This document shows, piece after piece, positions 6,395-12,731 of a DNA stretch of 16,905 nt. The position numbers and the translations under genes were made by a program. Source of the stretch: Bacillota bacterium (lineage in GTDB: Bacteria > Bacillota > Clostridia > Lachnospirales > Lachnospiraceae); the NCBI GenBank assembly GCA_023435645.1, contig JAEYRK010000012.1:1-16905 (forward strand), in the 5' to 3' direction. The stretch's first letter is position 1. The number at the start of each line of letters is the position of its first letter. The notes beneath the pieces are model-generated. The model was not told where the DNA came from. It searched no databases and saw nothing but the letters and a program-made list of their open reading frames with translations.

Positions 6395-8026
6395 CTAATT
6401 CTCCGGTGTGGCGGGGTATAGGGAGGTGTCAAAGACATAATAATTATTTCCTCTCTTCTTGGTATAAGCAGCTACCTCTGCATCTGTTAGCATGAAAGTA
6501 TCTATTTTATCCTTATTGGGACAGGAATCAAAATGATACCAGCCGTCTCCACAGTTGATCAGGTTCCAGAAATGCTGCGTCCTGCCTCCCACTCTGGTGA
6601 CCCTCATATTATCAATTCCGGCCCGGGTTAATAGTGCCTCAGAAACAGCATAATAGGTAAAGCAGTCTCCGAATGCCTTCTTGATTCCACGGTAGGCTTC
6701 CTTCTTCGCATCGGACTTATCAGAATCTCCGGTATAAGCAACATGATTCTTGACGTATTTATAGATGGCATGGGCTTTCTCCCGAAGGGTCATATTCTCT
6801 GTCGTAATTTCGGCTAGGATTTCATCCGTTACCTCGTTTAGCATCTCATCGGTGACAATAAATTCTAAAACTGTCACCGTTGATGAGGCTTCCGCCTGAT
6901 TCCCGGCAGCATCCACTGCACTGTAATAGACGGTATAGGTCCCTGGTTTATTCAGCTTGACATTCCTTGAATCTACCTGGAATGCCACTTCTCCGTCCTT
7001 ATTGTCTGTGGCAGTGACATTCTTCTTATAGGCAACTCCCTCTCCCTCATAAACCTTTTTGTCCCTGATACCGGAGAATACGGGAGGCTCCGTATCTTTG
7101 TTCACCGTAAGCATCGCCTTTAACTCAGAGGTATTCCCATAGCTGTCTGTAAGCAGTATGGTGACCTCCTGCATTCCTTCCAAATTGAAATCCGGTGTCT
7201 CCTGATAGGAGAACTGAACTCCTGACAGATCACTAACCTCCGTGACAAAGGAATTCGCCTCAATTGCTTCACCTAACCAAGTAGTCTGGTCCAATGCCCT
7301 TCCTTCAGGGGGAGTGGTATCAACTACTTCGATATAAGAGGTAAGTACCCTGTCATCCACCTTGATCTGTATCTCATGAGTAGTCGGTCTGCTATAATCT
7401 AGTGCACTGATATCCGTTACAAAGGATAAGTCATATTGATAATGATCCAGAAAATTCTCCGGGAGTATTACCACCTCAGAACCTGCCTCCACCTGTACCT
7501 TACTCTTTACATTAAGAATGGTAAGCTTAGCAGTAACCTTTGAGCTATTCCCGCTTGAATCCATCAATATAACGGAAACCTCCTGCTCTCCCGGTATGGT
7601 GGTATCCGGTGCTTTTGTAAATTCTACTGTTACTGAGGTAGCATCCACCACCCTGTCAATAAAGGCTCCTGCCTGAACCTCCTCACCCAGCAGGGCAGTC
7701 ACATCCACCGGCTCACCGATAGGAGCTATGCTGTCTACCACCTCAAGGCTAGAGGTATGGATTCGGTTTCTTACTTTGATTCTGATCTCGTAGATTCCGG
7801 GAGTATTCAGGTCCAGATTGCTAATATCGGTAACATATTTCCCGTTTATATCCTTCTTTAGAAGGAAATCCTTAATGTCCACCATAGGGCTCCCTGCCTC
7901 CATGGTAACAGCCTTAACCACAACGGGCTTAAACTCTAAGTAGGACAGGTATGCCAAAACCATAAACGCTATCACACAGATGAACATAAGGATAGGTCGT
8001 ATGGTACGTCTTTTTCTTCGTCTCAT
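6395..8026 (-). CDS. Membrane-anchored transglutaminase-like protein with Ig-like repeats
   Basis: A 543-residue protein with an Arg/Lys-rich N-terminus and one membrane segment (about 11-31), so the rest should lie outside the cell. Residues about 36-172 and 175-309 are two copies of the same unit of about 135 residues (YVTDIS/FVTDIS, EVVD, LLGE/WLGE, DSSGN/DSYGN). A third, bacterial Ig-like domain (about 311-388, TEPPVF to GTYTVYYSAVDAAGN) follows. The C-terminal transglutaminase-like core has Cys455 (GDCFTYY), His485 (QHFWNL) and Asp500 (HFDS), a complete Cys-His-Asp triad. It may cleave or cross-link surface peptides. The ATG at 8026 has GGAGG just upstream; the TTG at 8062 has none. It is the first gene after promoter 8090-8118, ahead of the racemase and Dlt-like genes. 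Confidence 0.9.
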   Translation of the reverse strand: MRRRKRRTIRPILMFICVIAFMVLAYLSYLEFKPVVVKAVTMEAGSPMVDIKDFLLKKDINGKYVTDISNLDLNTPGIYEIRIKVRNRIHTSSLEVVDSIAPIGEPVDVTALLGEEVQAGAFIDRVVDATSVTVEFTKAPDTTIPGEQEVSVILMDSSGNSSKVTAKLTILNVKSKVQVEAGSEVVILPENFLDHYQYDLSFVTDISALDYSRPTTHEIQIKVDDRVLTSYIEVVDTTPPEGRALDQTTWLGEAIEANSFVTEVSDLSGVQFSYQETPDFNLEGMQEVTILLTDSYGNTSELKAMLTVNKDTEPPVFSGIRDKKVYEGEGVAYKKNVTATDNKDGEVAFQVDSRNVKLNKPGTYTVYYSAVDAAGNQAEASSTVTVLEFIVTDEMLNEVTDEILAEITTENMTLREKAHAIYKYVKNHVAYTGDSDKSDAKKEAYRGIKKAFGDCFTYYAVSEALLTRAGIDNMRVTRVGGRTQHFWNLINCGDGWYHFDSCPNKDKIDTFMLTDAEVAAYTKKRGNNYYVFDTSLYPATPEN

Positions 8027-8089
8027 CGTTCCTCCAACTATATGAAATCGAGCTAATTTCAAAGGATATTATGAAAAACTTTTATGTAT

Positions 8090-8118
8090 ATGATAATCTG
8101 ATTGTATACGAATGTCAA
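8090..8118 (-). promoter_or_regulatory. Sigma-A promoter of the transglutaminase/Dlt-like unit
   Basis: On the minus strand TTGACA (8113-8118, 6 of 6) and TATCAT (8090-8095, 5 of 6) are separated by exactly 17 bases. This predicts a start near 8083 and a leader of roughly 57 bases before the ATG at 8026. It is the only convincing promoter found in the seven-gene unit. TTGTAT/ATACAA arms (8102-8107, 8117-8122) overlap the -35. Confidence 0.75.
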
Positions 8119-8122
8119 TACA

Positions 8123-8153
8123 ACGTCATATTCCACCTAATAAATATTGACGT
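8123..8153. repeat. Imperfect inverted repeat directly upstream of the operon promoter
   Basis: ACGTCATATT (8123-8132) and AATATTGACGT (8143-8153) are inverted copies differing by one inserted base, separated by 10 bases. They begin 5 bases beyond the -35 box, where an activator or repressor could bind. No specific regulator is recognised. Confidence 0.5.
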
Positions 8154-8296
8154 ATTCTTCCACCCTATTCATGCTTTTCCATGATATACCTTTCAGATTG
8201 TGAAACAGCATGCGGCTCCTTAACAGATTGAACAGATTGATGTAAAACTTATATCCTAAGAATCATATGGGCTGGTATCAGCAGTAGATCTTCTGC

Positions 8297-10846
8297 TTAG
8301 CGGCATAAAAGAAGCTGGGTCCGGATATCAGAAAAGACTTCCATTCCTTTCGCATCAGCTACATGAATCACCGCTTCATATTTGCTATCCTCCGGTAATA
8401 GCTCGGTATATAGATTTGGTTTATGAAGGATATATTCCGGATGATAGCTTATCTCCTTCTGTCCGTTAAAGATCGCCGCATAGAAGATATCTGCCTCCAC
8501 CAGGTCCTGAAAGAAATGACTTCCATAGGATAACTCCGGCATAAAGCCGTCTTCCTGGGACGCCACCTCGCATATGATGGACATATTGCAGAGCTCCGAA
8601 AATTGCACCGGAACCCCCAAAGAAGGAGTCGTAGTACCCCATCTGCCCGGACCGATCAGCATACAGCGCTTTCCCTTGATCACCGAATTAATCCTACCCA
8701 GCTGTCTGGCTACTAGATACTTATCCTGCTCGGTTAGTTCCAGATATTTTCCCGTGGGAATATAGATGATATAATCCAGAGACAATCTGATATTACCCCC
8801 CATAAAATTCCCCTTCATGCTGAGCAGACATTGCTTCTTATCCTCAAGCAAGGGAATATCCACTGTTTTTCCCAAGCCCTTGGTCTGCAGAGGTCTGCAC
8901 TGCAATAGATTAATCTTAAAGCTGCCATCCTCCTTAAAATTCGCTGTAAATTCAATATCCACCGGATAATCATATTCCCTTGAAAGCAGAGCCAGCAGCC
9001 CCTTCATGATTGCAGGAAATTCGGTATCCCTTAATAGCTTCCGAAAGTCCATGATATAGGGGGTTGGCACATTGTGATGTCCAAGCTCTCTTAACCTGTC
9101 AGAGGTCTCATAGTCGATACTGGCAAAGAGCTCCTTCCTGACCTTAAGGTTCTTCCCTAACAGCTCCTCAAGAGGTCTGCTTCTATGAGCATTCTCCCGA
9201 AGGGCAAGAACATCCGCTTCATGCTGGGAATACTTTCTCTGATCCTCGAAATGTATGGGAGGTAAGCGAAGGGGGTTATCCAGACCTACAATTCGGACAT
9301 AATCGCCCTCCGTCCGATCCACTGCTCTGGTCCCTAGGCCAAAGACCAGCCGGAGCATACCGGCCTCCATATCCATTCCCTTATCCCACACATATAGGTT
9401 TGAGGAATTACCGACTCCCGCAATGTGAGGAAAGAAATCCTCCTCATAATGATCACCGGATACCCGTTGTACCAGAATAGCCATCTGCTCATCCCTCCCG
9501 GATAAGCCGCGATTCATTCTATAATTCAGAGCATCCTCATTCATTGTGCTGGCATATACGATCCTAACTGCCTGTTCAAAGGCCTCATACCGTTCCTCAA
9601 GGGTACCCTGGTTTACACAAAATACACTCTCATATTTTCCTGCGAAGGCATTGCCGAAGTTATCCTCCAGCAAGGAGCTGGAACGGACAATAATCGGAGA
9701 CTGCCCAAAGTATTCCAGCATCTGAAGGAACTGCTCCTGAATGATCTCTGGAAAGCTCCCCTGCAGCAGCTTCTCCTTCAGCTCGGCGGCATATTTATAG
9801 TAGCCCTCTTCCGTTTTCTGTTTCGTCCGAAGCCTCCACCAGCCATTTTGTACAATATAGGTATAGAAGATATCAGAGCCCAGGTAATAGGAATCATGGG
9901 GCTCTAAGAAATTTACGTACTCTTCCTTCCCGACCACCTCGATGATCTTTCTGGCTAAGAGCATACCTACACTCTTACCTCCGATAAAGCCGGTACCAAT
10001 CTCTCTAGCGGCAATCTCTAGAATATCATGAAGACGAAAAAACCGGTCACAGAGCTCAAGCATCTTTGACCCGCTTCCAATCAGCAGGTTCATCAGTAGG
10101 GCCTTTACAGATTCCTGCTCCTTTATGGTACCTGACAACGCTTCTCTCGCCTTTCGGAAGAGGTCATCCCAGTAATCAAGCCGTTTTTCTCCTCTATGGA
10201 TGCTGGAAAATAATTCGGCAGCCTCTGAGCTGGCCGTAATACAGATTGCTTCCTCCTCTTTGATTAGGTGGGGAAAGAACATGGTTGGGGAGTAACGCTG
10301 CCATACCTTTAGAGGGTGAATATACAGGGTTGCATTCACAGTATACAGATCCAGTAATAGCTGTGTTGTCTCCCTTATGCCTGCAATCGTACTGAAGGTA
10401 TGGACATTCCTCTTGATGGAAAAGTACGCGATGGTATCCAGCTCATACAGATATGGGCAGGTAACACGAAAAAAGTTGCCGATCATCAGATCGGAGCACC
10501 AAGCCTCCAGAAGATCTGTCAGACAGTCGAACACATAGAATACCTTACGACCCTCATGCTTTACAAGGTTATGGATCTTCGTTGCAAAGCTTTCAAAGCC
10601 CTCAGTAGCATCCAGCTCATAGATGGTCAATCCATCCCCCTCTTTGAATAAGGGTTGATCCTTCCCGAAGCGCACATAGACGATCCTGCGCTGGTCCATC
10701 TTCGCCTGTTTCACATAGGCATGAACCATCTGTTGATAGCTTTCCATCGTATCCACCTGCCAGACCACATTATCTCCCAGTCGTAGGAAGTCAATTGCCT
10801 GATCGAAGCCGATATGCCCTGTGCTTACCTTATCATGCCGTTCCAT
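8297..10846 (-). CDS. PEP/pyruvate-binding (PPDK ATP-grasp) protein with KaiC-like N-terminal region
   Basis: An 849-residue soluble protein. Residues about 5-200 (STGHIGFDQAI, GDNVVWQVD, RRIVYVRF, KVFYVFDCLTDLL) resemble a KaiC/RecA-like fold, but no Walker A GxxxxGK[ST] is present. About 280-655 is the ATP-grasp domain shared with pyruvate phosphate dikinase and PEP synthase: GGKSVGM (289-295), IIVRSSSLLEDNFGNAFAG (385-403) and the closing LLQCRPLQ (647-654). The remaining C-terminal part (about 690-849, with GPGRWGTTTPSLGVP) has no recognisable phosphohistidine TSGG-x-x-CHAA motif and no PEP-binding barrel. It is therefore not a complete PPDK or PEP synthase, and its phosphoryl acceptor is unknown. 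AAGGAGGTG before the ATG at 10846 fixes the start; the frame extends to 10873. It appears to be a single-gene unit. Confidence 0.85.
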   Translation of the reverse strand: MERHDKVSTGHIGFDQAIDFLRLGDNVVWQVDTMESYQQMVHAYVKQAKMDQRRIVYVRFGKDQPLFKEGDGLTIYELDATEGFESFATKIHNLVKHEGRKVFYVFDCLTDLLEAWCSDLMIGNFFRVTCPYLYELDTIAYFSIKRNVHTFSTIAGIRETTQLLLDLYTVNATLYIHPLKVWQRYSPTMFFPHLIKEEEAICITASSEAAELFSSIHRGEKRLDYWDDLFRKAREALSGTIKEQESVKALLMNLLIGSGSKMLELCDRFFRLHDILEIAAREIGTGFIGGKSVGMLLARKIIEVVGKEEYVNFLEPHDSYYLGSDIFYTYIVQNGWWRLRTKQKTEEGYYKYAAELKEKLLQGSFPEIIQEQFLQMLEYFGQSPIIVRSSSLLEDNFGNAFAGKYESVFCVNQGTLEERYEAFEQAVRIVYASTMNEDALNYRMNRGLSGRDEQMAILVQRVSGDHYEEDFFPHIAGVGNSSNLYVWDKGMDMEAGMLRLVFGLGTRAVDRTEGDYVRIVGLDNPLRLPPIHFEDQRKYSQHEADVLALRENAHRSRPLEELLGKNLKVRKELFASIDYETSDRLRELGHHNVPTPYIMDFRKLLRDTEFPAIMKGLLALLSREYDYPVDIEFTANFKEDGSFKINLLQCRPLQTKGLGKTVDIPLLEDKKQCLLSMKGNFMGGNIRLSLDYIIYIPTGKYLELTEQDKYLVARQLGRINSVIKGKRCMLIGPGRWGTTTPSLGVPVQFSELCNMSIICEVASQEDGFMPELSYGSHFFQDLVEADIFYAAIFNGQKEISYHPEYILHKPNLYTELLPEDSKYEAVIHVADAKGMEVFSDIRTQLLLCR

Positions 10847-10890
10847 ACAGCACCTCCTTGCATAGCAATCCATTGATTTATTTCTATCAG

Positions 10891-10918
10891 TTTATCACAA
10901 AACCCATGAAAATGTAAA
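10891..10918 (-). promoter_or_regulatory. Candidate promoter of the ATP-grasp gene
   Basis: On the minus strand TTTACA (10913-10918, 5 of 6) and GATAAA (10891-10896, with an upstream TG at -14/-15) are 16 bases apart. It lies about 45 bases upstream of the ATG. The -10 is weak. Confidence 0.4.
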
Positions 10919-10997
10919 ATACTTCCCTTTTCCACTCATAAAATCCATTTATAACCGCGTCATTTCATTCGACTTTATAATCTTCAATGCCCCATAA

Positions 10998-11026
10998 TTC
11001 ACAAAAATTCAACTTTGGCATAGACT
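10998..11026 (+). promoter_or_regulatory. Candidate promoter of the Cys-rich small protein gene
   Basis: TTCACA (10998-11003, 5 of 6) and TAGACT (11021-11026, 4 of 6) are 17 bases apart, ending 23 bases before the ATG at 11050. The same region reads AC, 16 bases, CATAGACTA, which also fits the mother-cell sporulation sigma-K pattern AC-N16-CATAnnnTA. The two readings cannot be separated from sequence alone. Confidence 0.4.
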
Positions 11027-11049
11027 AATATTGGAAAGGAGTTGATACT

Positions 11050-11226
11050 ATGGGATGCAATTTATTTGGCGGCTGCGGTCGCAGACATGAAGATGACTTT
11101 CCTAGGAGAAGGCCATGTAATCACTGCGGATCCTTCCGACGCTTTGAATCTGATCGTGATAGATTTGATGATAGATTTTGCCCGGGTTGCAGGTCAGAAT
11201 TCCGCAGAAATTCAAGATTTTACTAG
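11050..11226 (+). CDS. 58-residue Cys-rich zinc-ribbon-like protein
   Basis: A small basic/acidic protein starting MGCNLFGGCG, with two CxxC knuckles, CNHC (23-26) and CPGC (44-47), separated by an Arg/Asp/Phe-rich stretch. This spacing suits binding one structural zinc. Two further Cys lie at residues 3 and 9. AAAGGAG ends about 8 bases before the ATG, a strong ribosome binding site, whereas an overlapping frame opening with TTG at 11042 has no Cys pattern and no plausible start. It stands alone between the divergent ATP-grasp gene and the yerC-like gene. I do not recognise a named family; RNA, DNA or protein binding are all possible for a ribbon of this size. Confidence 0.75.
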   Translation: MGCNLFGGCGRRHEDDFPRRRPCNHCGSFRRFESDRDRFDDRFCPGCRSEFRRNSRFY

Positions 11227-11256
11227 GGTAGGCCTTACTTCTTCCTGAAAAAACGC

Positions 11257-11285
11257 TTTACTTTAAAATTTTAAAGTGTTAAAAT
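11257..11285 (+). promoter_or_regulatory. Promoter of the YerC-like gene with an 18-bp palindromic operator candidate
   Basis: TTTACT (11257-11262) and TAAAAT (11280-11285, 5 of 6) are 17 bases apart. The perfect palindrome ACTTTAAAATTTTAAAGT occupies 11260-11277, covering the end of the -35 and almost the whole spacer. A dimeric regulator bound there would block polymerase. The downstream product is itself a TrpR-like HTH protein, so autoregulation is a reasonable guess. Confidence 0.55.
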
Positions 11286-11337
11286 ACAAATATGTGGATG
11301 ATTAATCACGATCGGATGAAAGGAAGGATTCACAGCG

Positions 11338-11646
11338 ATGAGCAAGAACATCAGAACAACGGCTGTTGACCATTTATTTGAAGCTATACTAAGTTTACAA
11401 AATCCCGAAGAATGCTATATATTTTTTGAAGACATCTGTACTGTGAATGAGTTATTGTCTCTATCCCAAAGATTTGAGGTCGCAAGAATGCTTCGCAGTC
11501 ATAATACGTATCTGGAAATTGCAGAAAGAACAGGTGCTTCAACTGCTACCATCAGTCGGGTAAACCGTTCCTTAAATTACGGTAATGATGGATATGATAT
11601 GGTCTTTGCACGGATGAAGAATGGCAAACCAACCAGTGAACAGTAA
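11338..11646 (+). CDS. yerC: YerC/YecD-family TrpR-like transcriptional regulator
   Basis: A 102-residue protein matching the YerC/YecD branch of the TrpR superfamily in length and pattern. It has FFEDICTVNELLSLSQRFEVARML (about 30-53), then the helix-turn-helix YLEIAERTGASTATISRVNRSLNYG (about 57-81). These proteins are predicted dimeric DNA-binding regulators, and in Bacilli the gene sits beside pcrB-pcrA. Here pcrA is about 1.1 kb downstream with one minus-strand gene between, echoing that neighbourhood. GGAAGG lies 11 bases before the ATG. A palindrome inside its own promoter suggests self-control. A strong terminator follows. The ligand and targets are unknown. The symbol is given by family resemblance. 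Confidence 0.9.
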   Translation: MSKNIRTTAVDHLFEAILSLQNPEECYIFFEDICTVNELLSLSQRFEVARMLRSHNTYLEIAERTGASTATISRVNRSLNYGNDGYDMVFARMKNGKPTSEQ

Positions 11647-11651
11647 ACTTC

Positions 11652-11684
11652 AAGGGCTTCGCTTAATAAGCGACGCCCTTTTTT
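11652..11684 (+). terminator. Intrinsic terminator of the yerC-like gene
   Basis: AAGGGC and TCGCTT (11652-11664) pair with AAGCGA and GCCCTT (from 11668), with one mismatch and a short loop, followed by TTTTTTG. It begins 6 bases after the stop codon. Confidence 0.85.
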
Positions 11685-11719
11685 GTCTTTGCATTATATC
11701 CTATTCTAGTAAGAGATAA

Positions 11720-11747
11720 AAATCCCATTCCGCTAAGAATGGGATTT
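11720..11747 (-). terminator. Intrinsic terminator of the DUF1836 gene
   Basis: AAATCCCATTC (11720-11730) and GAATGGGATTT (11737-11747) form a perfect 11-bp stem with a 6-base loop. On the minus strand it is followed by TTATCTC after the stem's own run of T. It lies 9 bases past the stop at 11756 and faces the yerC terminator. Confidence 0.8.
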
Positions 11748-11755
11748 ATCATGCT

Positions 11756-12538
11756 CTATTTTTGATTTTTATGAGCTTCCGCTTTTTTCGCTGCTGCAGC
11801 CTTCTGCGCTGCGAGAGCTGCCCTCTGCGCCTCTGTTTGTTGCTTCTTCTCCGGTGCCACTTTCTTTGCCGATGCAGCATCCTTCATCTCTGCATTTCCC
11901 GGATTCTTCCCCTCCTGCTTCTTCACAACAGTTTTACCGGAGCTTCGTACCTCACCCATCAGGGAATGATCGATAATCTGCTCAATCATATGCTTTCTCA
12001 TATATACATCAAAGCAAAGCATACAGATGAAGGAAAACATCGTCAGGAAATCATGATCCTCCGAATCCTTTACCTCCGCAAAGGATTCCTTGGCCTTCGT
12101 CATCTTTCGAATCATATCCTTGGTCAGAGCATCGGTCTGTTCCTTCTCCAGTCGGAATATCTCCTCATAGATATCCTCCAGCTTAACCTTAGACCCATCC
12201 CCATAATACCGCTTGGTCAGGGGGTTAAATATATTTTGAATATCATTAATCGATAGGATATTCTTAAAATAATAAATGAAGATCAGCAGGAACATATGCT
12301 CCTTCGAATATTTCTTCTTATTCGGCGGGGGCAACAGCTCATTTTTTGTGTAGTTATTGATCATGGTTTTTGTTAGCAGCTTGTCCTCCGTGTAGCGCTT
12401 AGAGGATTTCAAATGCTTGTCCATAAAGGTCGTAACCTGATCCATATATAAATCTATATTTGGTATATCATCCGGCATGATGTATTTGACATCCTTTAGA
12501 TTGTCAATTAGGCCTTTGATATACTCTTCTTTCGTCAT
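11756..12538 (-). CDS. DUF1836 domain protein
   Basis: A 260-residue predicted cytoplasmic protein. The DUF1836 region is recognisable by the run TKTMINNYTKNELLPPPNKKKYSKEH followed by helices around LLIFIYYFKNILSINDIQNIF (about residues 58-105); this family looks like a MerR-type winged-helix DNA-binding module, but its role is not established. The C-terminal 50 residues are a low-complexity Lys/Ala/Glu/Gln tail, probably disordered. The ATG at 12538 is preferred. A GTG at 12553 is in frame but lies within the AGAGGTG ribosome-binding sequence and only about 4 bases from the predicted transcript start. The gene is divergent from pcrA and has its own promoter and terminator, so it is a single-gene unit. 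Confidence 0.85.
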   Translation of the reverse strand: MTKEEYIKGLIDNLKDVKYIMPDDIPNIDLYMDQVTTFMDKHLKSSKRYTEDKLLTKTMINNYTKNELLPPPNKKKYSKEHMFLLIFIYYFKNILSINDIQNIFNPLTKRYYGDGSKVKLEDIYEEIFRLEKEQTDALTKDMIRKMTKAKESFAEVKDSEDHDFLTMFSFICMLCFDVYMRKHMIEQIIDHSLMGEVRSSGKTVVKKQEGKNPGNAEMKDAASAKKVAPEKKQQTEAQRAALAAQKAAAAKKAEAHKNQK

Positions 12539-12563
12539 ATCCAACCATATCACCTCTGTTTAC

Positions 12564-12592
12564 ATTATATAGTATCCGTTACTAGATGTCAA
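12564..12592 (-). promoter_or_regulatory. Perfect consensus sigma-A promoter of the DUF1836 gene
   Basis: On the minus strand TTGACA (12587-12592) and TATAAT (12564-12569) both match 6 of 6 with a 17-base spacer. Transcription should begin near 12557, leaving a leader of only about 19 bases before the ATG at 12538. Confidence 0.85.
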
Positions 12593-12648
12593 AGCCAAAA
12601 TAGACATATCATAAGGAGAAACCCTAACTGAACGGATTACATCGGCTG

Positions 12649-12677
12649 TTGTTTATGGGAAGCAATTATGCTATAAT
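12649..12677 (+). promoter_or_regulatory. Extended -10 promoter of pcrA
   Basis: TGC-TATAAT (TATAAT at 12672-12677) is a full extended -10. The -35-like TTGTTT (12649-12654) is weak, with a 17-base spacer. The predicted start is near 12684, about 48 bases before the pcrA ATG. Confidence 0.65.
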
Positions 12678-12731
12678 TTTCGTAATGTTTTTCTGCAGCT
12701 AGATTACATAAGGATCATTTTGGAGGTTATT

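Noticed and set aside
8137..8211. 24-codon minus-strand frame with AAGGAG upstream, between the ATP-grasp gene and the operon promoter
   Set aside because: The ribosome binding site is reasonable but the peptide is tiny and without pattern, and the frame ends upstream of the operon promoter. Nothing supports it as a real gene.
8222..8239. Tandem AACAGATTG x2
   Set aside because: Only two 9-base copies in a non-coding gap; chance or slippage explains it.
8280..8297. Near-palindrome AGCAGTAGATCTTCTGCT at the end of the ATP-grasp gene
   Set aside because: It has two mismatched positions, no T-tract on the minus strand, and overlaps the stop codon. It is not a convincing terminator or operator.
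11042..11248. 68-residue plus-strand frame beginning with TTG
   Set aside because: It overlaps the Cys-rich gene in another frame, starts with TTG inside the spacing after the ribosome binding site, and shows no family pattern.
11762..12256. 164-residue plus-strand frame antisense to the DUF1836 gene
   Set aside because: The Leu/Cys-rich translation is what the opposite strand of a Lys/Ala/Glu-rich gene gives. There is no start signal.
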